Below are positions 8,684 through 19,246 of a stretch of 52,084 nucleotides of DNA, piece by piece. The position numbers were made by a program, and so were the translations under genes. This DNA comes from Prevotella sp. (GTDB lineage Bacteria; Bacteroidota; Bacteroidia; Bacteroidales; Bacteroidaceae): assembly GCA_016284635.1 (NCBI GenBank), contig JAEEPF010000003.1, positions 1-52,084 on the forward strand, written 5' to 3'. The notes under the pieces are model-generated. The model worked only from the letters and a program-made list of their open reading frames with translations. It had not been told where the DNA came from and did no database searches. Each line of letters starts with the position of its first letter. Position 1 is the first letter of the stretch.

Positions 8684-10865
8684 TCCTCTTAAACACTGGG
8701 ATGTATGCTTTATTGACTTTTGTCGTGACATACTGTCCGCCGTCGAAGTGCTCATTCGTGTGGATTTCCGTCCAGCCGCCAGCCTGTTTCGGCAGATACG
8801 TCCTCCACTTCGTGACCCCTGGTTCCGTCACAGGACTTACGAGCAACTCTGGTCCAAACATATATTCGCACGACTGCCGCAGTGCCCTCTCGTCATCCGC
8901 AAAGTCGAACACCAATGGCCGCATCAGCGTATAGCCCTCCTTCGCCACACGCTCTGCACACGCCTCGATATATGGCCTGAGCTGTTCGCGCTCCTTCAGA
9001 CAACTGGCAATGATCTGCTTCGCCTCGTCGCCATAGTTCCACGGCTCCGTATTACTCATATACCCATGCACGCGCATCAGCGGCAGATACACGCTCGTCT
9101 CTATCCAGCGCAGCATCCTTTCGATATAGTCCTGATTGGTGTACTGGTCGTGGGGACGGAAGAATCCGCCTGCGTCGTACGTCCACCAGGGATGACCTGC
9201 CGCCTGCACACCCAGACCTGCCACAATCTGCCTCCTGAACGTATTCCAGTCGTTACCCACGTCTCCGCTCCACAGTGCAGAGCCATACCTTTGTATTCCC
9301 GGGAATCCGCAGCGGGTCAGTATCATCGGCTCCTTGCTCGCATGGACTAACCCCTCATACACCGTCTTATTCACCAGCAGCGGATACACATTCCTCACCT
9401 GCTCACCCGTCCATCGCCCATTATTCACGCGACGGCCTGCAAGATCGTCGTTCTCCGGCTCCGTGGCATCCTGCCACCACGCGTCGATGCCCGTAGGCAC
9501 CAGTCTCTCGTTGAAATTCTTCCAATACGCAGCCGCAGCTTGGGGATTAAAGAAGTCTATCCAGTCCGTTTCGGGGATATAATAGCCGTCGCGCTCCATC
9601 TGCTTACCCACCTCCGAGGTCTTGTCGATCTTCGACCACACGCTGAGCATCAGTCGGATGTCCATCTTGTGCAGGCTGTCCGTCAGCGCCTTGGGGTCGG
9701 GGTAGTTGTCCTCGTCAAACTCCATCGCGTTCCAGCCGTGCTTGCCCCACCACTGCCAGTCCTGCACCAGCATGCTCACGGGCATCTGCTCGGCCTTGAA
9801 GCGGTTGGCGGTCTCGAGGATCTCCTGCGACGAGTGGAACCTTTCGCGGCAGTGGATATAGCCCAGTGCCCACTTCGGCATCTCAGGACACGGCCCCGTC
9901 AAGTCCCTGAACGTGGCGATGATCTCGTCGGGAGAGCCAACAAACACCGTATAATCTACGGCTGTGGCTACTGGCGAACGGAACACCGTCTCGTCCTTGA
10001 TCAGATGATAATACACCGTCGGCTGGTCGTCCTTTGTCAGTTCCGCCGTAAGACGATGGCGCCCTTCGTCCAAGAGCACGATCTTCGAGGCCGTCGGAGG
10101 CAGCCAGAGGTTCTGCATCTCTATCACGGGCACGCCGTCGATGCAGAGGTTATGGCGCCTTGCCATCTTCTGGCCCACATCCAGCAGCAGGGCATACATA
10201 CCTGCCTCCTCGATGTCGATCTCTGCCTCAAATATATGCCGCTCACGTACCTCTTTCTTATTACCCTCCGTCGTCGTCACATCCACGACTTCTTTCTCCG
10301 CCTCCGGTCTATTCTCCTGACTCCTGACTCCTGTCTCCTGACTCCTCTCCAAGCGGACGCTTGTCTCGCTTGGATTAAACTCCGTCATACCATAGTTGTT
10401 CCACAGCACGCCGTAGCCCAGGTTCGACAGCACCATCGGCATCGAGATCTGCGTGTTCACCTGTGTCAGCCTACGGGAGAGCCCACGCACATTGCTATAG
10501 CCGTCCTGGAACTGTCCCAGTCCGAACAGAAACTCATCCTCCGGCGAATCAAAAGCCAGCGTGGCCTGTCCGTCTATGAGTTGATGCTGAGTAGCCTTGA
10601 AGACCGGCTTCCCGTTCTTGTCTTTGATGGTGATTGTCTGCCCTTCCGCATCAATCTGAGTACTGATGTCCTGGCTCTCCACTTCGTCGTGTTTCACATA
10701 CAGCCAGTCCGGCAGGTCGCTTTTCACTTCCGCCTCCATATACTGGATGCGCACGGCATTCCGTGCCACCTTACTCACTTTCAGCCGTCCCTTTCCGAAG
10801 GGCGTCTGCGCCATCATCATCACACCGATGCACAGCAGGATAGTTGATAATATAGTTCTTTTCAT
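8673..10865 (-). CDS. Family GH31 alpha-glycosidase (alpha-xylosidase-like) with PA14 insert
   Basis: 730 residues from the ATG at 10865 (MKRTILSTILL, a signal peptide ending near MMMAQ). An upstream in-frame ATG at 10892 overlaps the promoter -7 box and is rejected. Order: N-terminal beta-sandwich, a PA14-like insert (about 203-291, HIFEAEIDIEEAGMYALLLD), TIM barrel. D466 in WWQDATEPEND is the expected nucleophile and D535 in WSGDVGND the acid/base. PA14-containing GH31 enzymes include alpha-xylosidases and transglucosylases; substrate here is inferred only. It is the first gene of the operon GH31-GH10-esterase-GH97. Odd: before the PA14 insert, residues 174-184 (RSQETGVRSQE) are encoded by a 7-base tandem repeat. 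Confidence 0.9.
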   Translation of the reverse strand: MKRTILSTILLCIGVMMMAQTPFGKGRLKVSKVARNAVRIQYMEAEVKSDLPDWLYVKHDEVESQDISTQIDAEGQTITIKDKNGKPVFKATQHQLIDGQATLAFDSPEDEFLFGLGQFQDGYSNVRGLSRRLTQVNTQISMPMVLSNLGYGVLWNNYGMTEFNPSETSVRLERSQETGVRSQENRPEAEKEVVDVTTTEGNKKEVRERHIFEAEIDIEEAGMYALLLDVGQKMARRHNLCIDGVPVIEMQNLWLPPTASKIVLLDEGRHRLTAELTKDDQPTVYYHLIKDETVFRSPVATAVDYTVFVGSPDEIIATFRDLTGPCPEMPKWALGYIHCRERFHSSQEILETANRFKAEQMPVSMLVQDWQWWGKHGWNAMEFDEDNYPDPKALTDSLHKMDIRLMLSVWSKIDKTSEVGKQMERDGYYIPETDWIDFFNPQAAAAYWKNFNERLVPTGIDAWWQDATEPENDDLAGRRVNNGRWTGEQVRNVYPLLVNKTVYEGLVHASKEPMILTRCGFPGIQRYGSALWSGDVGNDWNTFRRQIVAGLGVQAAGHPWWTYDAGGFFRPHDQYTNQDYIERMLRWIETSVYLPLMRVHGYMSNTEPWNYGDEAKQIIASCLKEREQLRPYIEACAERVAKEGYTLMRPLVFDFADDERALRQSCEYMFGPELLVSPVTEPGVTKWRTYLPKQAGGWTEIHTNEHFDGGQYVTTKVNKAYIPVFKRTTN
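10314..10346 (-). repeat. 7-base tandem repeat (CTCCTGA) inside the GH31 gene
   Basis: Four CTCCTG[AT] units plus a partial fifth, read on the minus strand as RSQETGVRSQE. The same unit is repeated almost seven times at 17433-17480 in another enzyme gene. Since 7 is not a multiple of 3, loss or gain of one unit would shift the frame. Confidence 0.85.
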
Positions 10866-10889
10866 TATGCTGATTGTTGATTTGCGTTG

Positions 10890-10921
10890 CAAAGGTAGTG
10901 CAAATCGAACGAAATACCAAA
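10890..10921 (-). promoter_or_regulatory. Bacteroidota promoter of the GH31-GH10-esterase-GH97 operon
   Basis: On the minus strand TTTG (10921-10918), a 20-base spacer, then TACCTTTG (10897-10890): an exact fit to the TTTG/TAnnTTTG pattern. It places the transcript start just downstream and so supports the GH31 start at 10865. Confidence 0.8.
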
Positions 10922-10928
10922 GAAAAAG

Positions 10929-10967
10929 GCAAAAAAAACAAAGAGAGCCGACAGCTTTGCTGTCAGC
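10929..10967 (-). terminator. Rho-independent terminator after the small 'smalltalk' gene
   Basis: Leftward, GCTGACAG (10967-10960) pairs with CTGTCGGC (10954-10947) with one G-T pair and a 5-base loop, followed by a T-rich run that includes eight consecutive Ts. It ends just before the promoter of the GH31 operon. Confidence 0.75.
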
Positions 10968-11007
10968 CCCCTCATTTTCACCCTTTTACTTTTTCACCTT
11001 TTCACCT

Positions 11008-11118
11008 TTAGAACGGTCCTCTTCCCATACAACTGGTCGTTCCGATCGCCGTCAAGAATGCCGTGAGCGCAGCTACTATCACCTTCACCGCCAGCTCCAC
11101 AATCCTCTGCTTCTTCAT
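11008..11118 (-). CDS. Small 'smalltalk'-type protein, 36 residues
   Basis: ATG at 11118 is preceded by a near-perfect ribosome site (AGGAGGTAAAG). The product starts MKKQRIVELAVKVIVAALTA, continues FLTAIGTTSC and ends MGRGPF: a basic start, one hydrophobic segment and a late Cys. This length, layout and place downstream of an HU-like gene match the small proteins annotated as 'smalltalk protein' in Bacteroidota, usually beside an HU-like gene and a peptidoglycan amidase or peptidase. Function is unknown; the SC end could be a lipid-attachment site or a membrane helix end. Confidence 0.75.
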   Translation of the reverse strand: MKKQRIVELAVKVIVAALTAFLTAIGTTSCMGRGPF

Positions 11119-11153
11119 TCTTTACCTCCTTTCTGTGCTTTGAGTATCTGTTT

Positions 11154-11188
11154 CTCCCCCTAAGTTAGGGGGAGCCAGAGGGGGTCTG
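11154..11188. repeat. REP-like palindrome CTCCCCCTAAGTTAGGGGGAG
   Basis: Imperfect palindrome followed by CCAGAGGGGGTCTG, lying between the HU-like gene and the smalltalk gene. It is directly followed (11189-11206) by CGCTCGGCTTTGCCGCTT, whose exact reverse complement lies at 43497-43514 inside the primase-like gene. Confidence 0.75.
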
Positions 11189-11247
11189 CGCTCGGCTTTG
11201 CCGCTTGCTACCGAAGGGACGCAAGAACGCGGGAAACTGTTCGCTTG

Positions 11248-11283
11248 TTCAGACCACCCCTAACCCCTCCTACTCAGGAGGGG
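11248..11283. repeat. REP-like palindromic repeat downstream of the HU-like gene
   Basis: TTCAGACCACCCCTAACCCC, then TCCTACTCAGGAGGGG. Same family as 2851-2885, 12853-12957 and 41177-41281; here it is outside coding sequence, 7 bases beyond the HU-like stop. Confidence 0.85.
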
Positions 11284-11289
11284 AAGAGA

Positions 11290-11841
11290 TTACCCGTTAC
11301 CACCTCCACCGTTGTTGTCGGCCTCGGGAGCCAGCACGTAGCTGATCGGCGTCTTCTTCTGGAAACGCTTCTGCTTGCCATTGATCGTGCGGATCTCGCT
11401 CTGCACCACATACCCGTACTCGAAGATGCACTGCTCCTTGAATGCCCTGCTGGTGAGCTTCTCACCCTTCGTGTTCTCCGGCGAGAAGTTAATCTTGATG
11501 CCGTTGATCATCGCATCGGCACCAGCTGCCACAGCAGACTCGATGTCATTCTTGCCCAGCTTCTGACCATCGACGCTCGGTGAGAACGTGCCCAGTCCGT
11601 CGAGTTTCACGGGCTGACCCTGTGCGAGCAGCTCGCTCATACACTCAACCACCTGACCCAGTACCAGCACACACATCTGATAGTCGGCGATCTTGCCGTG
11701 ACTGGTCATGTGCTTGGCGAATCCCTTCAGGTTCAGGGGCTCCTTCGAGTCTACTTCTGCGAACCACTTGCCGAATGCGGTGCTGTCGTCGTTCGTGTTC
11801 TGACGCAGGTTAATCACCATTGGAATGTTTGATCTTGCCAT
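11290..11841 (-). CDS. HU-like DNA-binding protein (Bacteroidota long form)
   Basis: 183 residues from ATG at 11841 (MARSNIPMVINLRQN), preceded by AGAAAGGAAC as ribosome site; an in-frame extension to 11889 would start inside the promoter and is rejected. The first about 130 residues show the HU-related pattern of Bacteroidota: NLKGFAKHMTSHGK, a central helix (DYQMCVLVLGQVVECMSELL), then GQPVKLDGLGTFSPSVDG. The C-terminal part (KTPISYVLAPEADNNGGGGNG) ends in glycines. About twice the length of classical HU. It probably bends or coats DNA, often as part of accessory or mobile elements; it is followed by the smalltalk gene in the same direction. Confidence 0.88.
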   Translation of the reverse strand: MARSNIPMVINLRQNTNDDSTAFGKWFAEVDSKEPLNLKGFAKHMTSHGKIADYQMCVLVLGQVVECMSELLAQGQPVKLDGLGTFSPSVDGQKLGKNDIESAVAAGADAMINGIKINFSPENTKGEKLTSRAFKEQCIFEYGYVVQSEIRTINGKQKRFQKKTPISYVLAPEADNNGGGGNG

Positions 11842-11893
11842 TTTTTGTTCCTTTCTCTTTTTAGTTAAACATAAGCTTTGTGAATTCACATTG

Positions 11894-11925
11894 CAAAGGT
11901 ACGAAATTTCCAGATAATATGCAAG
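11894..11925 (-). promoter_or_regulatory. Promoter of the HU-like/smalltalk unit
   Basis: On the minus strand CTTG (11925-11922), a 20-base spacer, then TACCTTTG (11901-11894). The transcript would start about 45 bases before the ATG at 11841. Confidence 0.75.
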
Positions 11926-12002
11926 TATTTCTATATCTCCAAACGCCTTTTGCTGCCTTATTCCTCCTTATTCTGTATTATACCAAAATATTTGCGCTTT
12001 TT

Positions 12003-12034
12003 CTTGCATATTTCGCAGGTTTTTCGTACCTTTG
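12003..12034 (+). promoter_or_regulatory. Promoter of the DUF4248-like gene
   Basis: CTTG (12003-12006), a 20-base spacer, TACCTTTG (12027-12034): the same pair of boxes as in the divergent promoter at 11894-11925. The two units are thus driven by near-identical back-to-back promoters. Confidence 0.75.
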
Positions 12035-12058
12035 CATCATCAAACAACTAAAACCATT

Positions 12059-12262
12059 ATGCAACAAAACAAATGTTTAACTATGGGCCGAACGCAGTTG
12101 GCCCAAATGTATTTCCCTTTCATTCAACCCAAGTCTGCTTGGGAGAAACTAAGAGCGCTTCTCCTTGAAGATCCAGCCCTTGAGCACCTCGCAAAGTTGA
12201 AGCGTCGCACATTTCTTCCACTCGAAGTAAATATTATTTACCAGCACCTCGGGCAGCCATAA
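12059..12262 (+). CDS. Small DUF4248-like protein
   Basis: 67 residues from ATG at 12059 (MQQNKCLTMGRTQLAQMYFP); an earlier ATG at 12032 lies in the -7 box and is rejected. RTQLAQMYFPFIQPKSAWEK then LRALLLEDPALEHLAKL resembles the DUF4248 family of short Bacteroidota proteins, with a predicted helix-turn-helix-like layout (an ELA/QLA-type helix, a turn with P, then SAWxKLR). These proteins commonly sit beside HU-like, smalltalk and amidase or peptidase genes. A role in DNA binding is inference. The stop lies in the terminator hairpin. Confidence 0.65.
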   Translation: MQQNKCLTMGRTQLAQMYFPFIQPKSAWEKLRALLLEDPALEHLAKLKRRTFLPLEVNIIYQHLGQP

Positions 12263-12273
12263 GCTGCCTTTTT
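12252..12273 (+). terminator. Terminator of the DUF4248-like gene
   Basis: GGCAGC (12252-12257) pairs with GCTGCC (12263-12268), 5-base loop, followed by TTTTT. The hairpin overlaps the last codons of the gene. Confidence 0.85.
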
Positions 12274-12503
12274 CGTGTTTTTCAGGCTCTCAGACTTTCC
12301 ATAGACCAAACTCGGATTTTCATTACTTAAAACTCTGACTTTATAGGCATTAAACTTCTGCTTTGCTTTATCCTAAAAATGACGCCAAAAGAATATTTGT
12401 AATACGTAAACTAATTTCAACTTTTTAAGATGGCGAGGTTAACAATTAACAAACTAACATTTGCTTTTTTCGATAACTAACAACAATTATCTATATATTA
12501 TAT

Positions 12504-12539
12504 TAATATTATTATATATTATAATATATAATAATATTA
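12504..12539. repeat. 36-base perfect AT-only palindrome
   Basis: Each base from 12504 to 12521 pairs with its mirror from 12522 to 12539 (half-site TAATATTATTATATATTA). It is composed only of A and T, so it could melt or extrude as a cruciform. Confidence 0.9.
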
Positions 12540-12570
12540 CTTTATTTTTTAATTCCATTCCTCAAATACC

Positions 12571-12641
12571 AATTGTTAAATTGTTAATTGTTAATGTCCT
12601 GATTGCGAAAGGATGACTTAACAATTAACAATTTAACAATT
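12571..12641. repeat. 24-base perfect inverted repeat ending at the M15 start
   Basis: Arms 12571-12594 (AATTGTTAAATTGTTAATTG then TTAA) and 12618-12641 are exact reverse complements with a 23-base spacer that itself has complementary ends (GTCCT/AGGAtGAC). The right arm ends two bases before the ATG at 12644, so the structure would hide the start of the gene in mRNA. Confidence 0.85.
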
Positions 12642-12643
12642 CT

Positions 12644-13256
12644 ATGGAAAAAGTAAGTATCAATCCATCTATCCACCTCTCTGAGCACTTTACGCTCGGG
12701 GAGGTTACCAAGAGCAAGCATGCTGAGATATACAACATTCCCAGTCATGTTGCGATCGAGAACTTGAAAAGAGTTTGTGCGTGGGTTAGAAGAACTGCGC
12801 AGACGGTATAACGAGCGATATGTATTTTATAGGAATGGGGAGCGCTCGGTTTCCCCTCCTGAGTTAGGAGGGGTTAGGGGTGGTCTGAAGAAGTGCCAGA
12901 CATTCCCTCGTTCAGACCACCCCACCCATACGGGCACCCCTCCTAACTTAGGAGGGGAAAAAGATACTTCGGAGGCTCCAATTATAATTACGTCAGGGTA
13001 TAGATCGCCGGAGCTGAATAAGAAGGTAGGAGGCTCCCCGACAAGTAATCATCTGACGGGATGCGCTGTGGATATCAAAGTGGCTGTTATTGAGCAGGCG
13101 ATGAGATATGCAGTGATCCTGATGGACTACGCTGACGAGACCAAGCAGGACTATGATGAACTGCTGATTGAGAGGAATCGGAATGGTGGCTACTGGCTGC
13201 ATTTCGCGGTGAGGCCGAAGGACAATCGGAGAAAGACGATGTTCCTGCAAAAGTAA
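12644..13256 (+). pseudogene. M15-family peptidase, frameshifted copy
   Basis: Starts MEKVSINPSIHLSEHFTLGE and matches the intact copy at 40878-41489. One extra G near 12781-12784 (GTGGGTTAG here, GTGGTTAG in the other copy) shifts the frame; the total length is 613 bases against 612. After the shift the frame continues LEELRRRYNERYVFY and keeps all zinc-ligand motifs (SNHLTGCAVDI, WLHFAVR). The enzyme family cleaves D-Ala-containing peptides in peptidoglycan. It is either a recent pseudogene or a sequencing error. A repeat-derived insert (about 47 residues) sits before TSGYRSPELN in both copies. Confidence 0.85.
12853..12957. repeat. 105-base paired REP-like (BIME-like) element in the M15 pseudogene
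   Basis: Two CCCCTCCTnAnTTAGGAGGGG hairpins (12853-12873 and 12937-12957) stand in inverted order around AGGGGTGGTCTGAA and TTCAGACCACCCC arms with a short centre. The whole element is read in frame in the peptidase and is present in the same place in the other copy. Confidence 0.85.
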
Positions 13257-13262
13257 AAAAAT

Positions 13263-13289
13263 ATCCCCGTTGTTTTTGGCAACGGGGAT
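13263..13289. terminator. Bidirectional terminator
   Basis: Perfect 10-base stem ATCCCCGTTG (13263-13272) with CAACGGGGAT (13280-13289), 7-base loop. Leftward it is followed by seven Ts and rightward by ATTTTAT. It separates the rightward M15 copy from the leftward GH3 gene. Confidence 0.9.
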
Positions 13290-13293
13290 AATT

Positions 13294-15729
13294 TTATAGT
13301 GATACGGTGCTCTCAGAGAAGTAATGATCGCGTAAGGGCTTGGTGACGGAAGAGCCACGGAGGATGAGCTGTTGCTTCAGACGGATGTCGGCAGAGGAGG
13401 CACCCACCTTGATGATGTAAGTGCCAGGCTCAATGTTCCACTGGCGAACGCTGCCCTGATGGCTATAAAAGCCCAACTGCTCCACGTAGAGGCGCGTGGT
13501 GACGGTCTTGGTCTGTCCGGGCTCCAGTGCAATGCGGGCAAAGCCTTGCAGTTGGATGGGACGGATCTGCTGGGTGCTGTCCTTCGGCGAGAGATAGACC
13601 TGTGCAATCTCCGTGGCAGCAACACTACCCGTGTTCTTCACCTGGAAGGTCAGCTCCACAAAGTCGTCGGATGTCTTTGCCTCGCTGTTCACCTGCAGGT
13701 TCTGATAGTCGAAGGTGGTGTAGGTGAGACCGTGTCCGAAGGGCCATTGGACCTTCGAGGTGAGAGGAGTGTCAGAAGACAGGGAGTTGTAGCAGAGGGG
13801 CTCATTGAGTTCGGCGTTTGGGTAGGAGACGGAGAGCTTGGCTGATGGAGAGACTTTGCCGTAGAGGATGTCGGCCACAGCGCGACCACCTTCCTCACCG
13901 GGATACCAGGCCTGGATGACGGCTGCGCACTTCTCGGCGATGCCGGAAATGACTTGGGCACGGCCACCGAAGACCACCAGCACCACGGGCTTGCCGGTCT
14001 GGATGAGTTCCTCGACATACTGTTCCTGCTTGCCAGGCAGACGGAGTCCCTGACGGTCGCGGTTCTCACCGCAGAGCATCACGTTCTCACCTACGGCGGC
14101 AATGATGACGTCGGCATCCTTGGCCATCCTGAGGGCTTCGGCCTTGTCAGCCTTCTCGCCAGAGTCCACCTTACGGTTCAGCAGCGCAAACTCCCAGGCA
14201 CGCTCGTCGCCGGCCTCAGTGTATTTGGTCTCGATGCCCTCCGTCCAGTCACAGCCACGGGAATAGAGCAGGTTCACGCCCTCGGGCTTGCCTGCCTCCA
14301 TGCCTTCGAGCAGCTTCACGATGTGTGGCGTCTCGAAATTGTAGTCTACCATCTTCCAGAAATAGGACATGGCGGGATAGGTATAGTCGCCGCACATGGC
14401 CCAGATGGAGTTGGCGTTAGGACCAGTGAGGAGGATATTCAGAGGTGAGTTGTGAGAGGTAAGAGGTAAGAGATTTCCTTCGTTCTGCAGGAGGACGACG
14501 GACTGGGTGGCGATGTCGTAGGCCGTCTGGCGCTCTTCGGGGGTGTCGAGTTGGATGTCCTCGGTGCTATAAAGATAGGCATCGCTGTCGAAGAGGCCTG
14601 CACGGAACTTATGACGGAGCACGTCCTTCACGGCACGCTCGAACGTCTCGGGCTTCACAAGACCCTTGTCGATGGCTTCCTGCAAGAGTTTGTAGTTGGC
14701 ACCGTGGGGGAAGTCAACATCGTTACCGCCATTGATGGCAGCGGCAGCCTTGAACACAGTTCTAGCCTGCTCACGCTCGGCAGAACTCATGCGAGCCTGG
14801 TCCTGCCCTTGCTCAATCGCAGCCTTTTCCACGGGTGTCTCAAGATTGGGAATCTGGTCGATGGCCGTATAGTCGCTCACCACCATACCATCGAAGCCCA
14901 CATAGCCGCGTAGGATATCCTGCAGGATCTCGCTGTTGGCCACGCACCTGATGCCATGCACATCATGATAGCCGGGCATGACGCATCTGCTGCCTGCCAG
15001 ACGGATCATCGTCTCGTGGGGCAGGAGGATCTCTTCCATCAGTTCCTTCTCGTCGGCGTCACCACCACCGCCGTAGCCGAGGTAGTGCTTTGAACAGGCA
15101 CCCACACCTTTCTTCAGGTCGCCCTGCTGCAGGCCTTCCACGAAGGCCACGCCCATGACGGCAGAGAGATAGCCATCCTCGCCGTAGGACTCCTCCAGAC
15201 GGTTGAACGAGGGGTTGCGGCATACGTCGACCATCGGCGAGAGAGCAAGGATTCCACCCATCTTGCGGAGGGCCGTACTCGTCTGACGTGTCTTCAGCTC
15301 AGCCAACTCCGGATTGAAAGAACAAGCCTGTCCGATCTGCTGGGGATAGATGGTGGAGCCCTTGGTGTTGACACCCGAGAGCACCTCCTCGTGCAGGAGG
15401 GCTGGGATACCGTTAGGCGTGTTGTGCATCAGCCAGTCCTGGATGGCTGCCGCACGGTCGCGGAGTTCGTTGGGATCGCGAGGCTGCTGCATACAGAACT
15501 GTGAGAAGTGTCCGATGCCGTAGGGGATCAGTTCGCGGCATTTCGCCGTGTCGAGCTGTCCCTGTTCGTTGAAGAGCTCGTCCATATACATGCTCCTCAA
15601 TTGGGCGATGCGCTCTTCCTGTGGCATCTTGGCGTAGAGTTCATCCACTTGCTGTTCAATGTCGACGGCTGAATTACAGCCTGCTAATAATGCGGTCATA
15701 CAAATCATTTTAAGTCCCTTCAGTTTCAT
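13294..15729 (-). CDS. GH3 beta-glycosidase lipoprotein (beta-xylosidase/beta-glucosidase)
   Basis: 811 residues with a lipoprotein signal (TALLAGC, lipid-modified C18). The GH3 barrel domain includes EESYGEDGYL (about 179-188), SKHYLGYG (213-220) and the nucleophile D286 in MVVSDYTAID. The second, alpha/beta sandwich domain (VVLLQNEGNLLPL, PVVLVVFGG) and a C-terminal Fn3-like domain (VQWPFGHGLTYTTFDYQN, ITRL-type strands to QLILRG) are complete. GH3 enzymes release sugars from the ends of oligosaccharides, here probably xylose. It lies 36 bases downstream of the esterase/GH43 gene, so it is likely the second gene of a two-gene operon. Repeat-like TTTACTTTTTTACC units fill that gap. Confidence 0.93.
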   Translation of the reverse strand: MKLKGLKMICMTALLAGCNSAVDIEQQVDELYAKMPQEERIAQLRSMYMDELFNEQGQLDTAKCRELIPYGIGHFSQFCMQQPRDPNELRDRAAAIQDWLMHNTPNGIPALLHEEVLSGVNTKGSTIYPQQIGQACSFNPELAELKTRQTSTALRKMGGILALSPMVDVCRNPSFNRLEESYGEDGYLSAVMGVAFVEGLQQGDLKKGVGACSKHYLGYGGGGDADEKELMEEILLPHETMIRLAGSRCVMPGYHDVHGIRCVANSEILQDILRGYVGFDGMVVSDYTAIDQIPNLETPVEKAAIEQGQDQARMSSAEREQARTVFKAAAAINGGNDVDFPHGANYKLLQEAIDKGLVKPETFERAVKDVLRHKFRAGLFDSDAYLYSTEDIQLDTPEERQTAYDIATQSVVLLQNEGNLLPLTSHNSPLNILLTGPNANSIWAMCGDYTYPAMSYFWKMVDYNFETPHIVKLLEGMEAGKPEGVNLLYSRGCDWTEGIETKYTEAGDERAWEFALLNRKVDSGEKADKAEALRMAKDADVIIAAVGENVMLCGENRDRQGLRLPGKQEQYVEELIQTGKPVVLVVFGGRAQVISGIAEKCAAVIQAWYPGEEGGRAVADILYGKVSPSAKLSVSYPNAELNEPLCYNSLSSDTPLTSKVQWPFGHGLTYTTFDYQNLQVNSEAKTSDDFVELTFQVKNTGSVAATEIAQVYLSPKDSTQQIRPIQLQGFARIALEPGQTKTVTTRLYVEQLGFYSHQGSVRQWNIEPGTYIIKVGASSADIRLKQQLILRGSSVTKPLRDHYFSESTVSL

Positions 15730-15765
15730 AATTATTTACTTTTTTACTTTTTTACCTTTTTACCT

Positions 15766-19041
<3,276 letters not shown>

Positions 19042-19075
19042 ATCGTTTTAATGTTATAATGTTATATTTTCGCTG

Positions 19076-19083
19076 CAAAGATA
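19076..19083 (-). promoter_or_regulatory. -7 box upstream of the esterase/GH43-GH3 operon
   Basis: TATCTTTG on the minus strand, about 35 bases before the ATG at 19041. No clear -33 TTTG is seen at the usual spacing, so the promoter may need an activator. Confidence 0.5.
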
Positions 19084-19178
19084 CGAATATTTTTGCAGAG
19101 TTGGTCTGTCACGGCCTTGTCATTTTATAACAGAAACTTTACGAAATGTTACATTTGGGCCCTCAAGGGGTGATTTGA

Positions 19179-19210
19179 TTTGGCGGATAGAAGAAAAAGA
19201 ACTATTTTTG
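19179..19210 (+). promoter_or_regulatory. Promoter of the rightward GH43 genes
   Basis: TTTG (19179-19182), a 20-base spacer, TATTTTTG (19203-19210), about 37 bases before the ATG at 19247. It is divergent from the leftward -7 box at 19076-19083. Confidence 0.75.
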
Positions 19211-19246
19211 CACATCAAAAACTAACAATAACAAATTTTCCAAAAT

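Larger units (their letters stand above)
12274..12643. other. AT-rich non-coding stretch with palindromes
   Basis: No gene is seen. The right part is almost pure A/T and holds a 36-base perfect palindrome and a long inverted repeat (listed separately), plus a further half-copy TTAACAATTAACAAAC near 12440. It ends at the start codon of the M15 peptidase pseudogene. Confidence 0.6.

Noticed and set aside
9540-10847. Long open frame (435 codons) on the plus strand
   Set aside because: It is antisense to GH31, rich in His/Leu/Arg as expected of a shadow frame, with no domain pattern.
11880-12080. Plus-strand open frame of 66 codons with hydrophobic stretch
   Set aside because: It spans both divergent promoters and ends inside the DUF4248-like gene in another frame.
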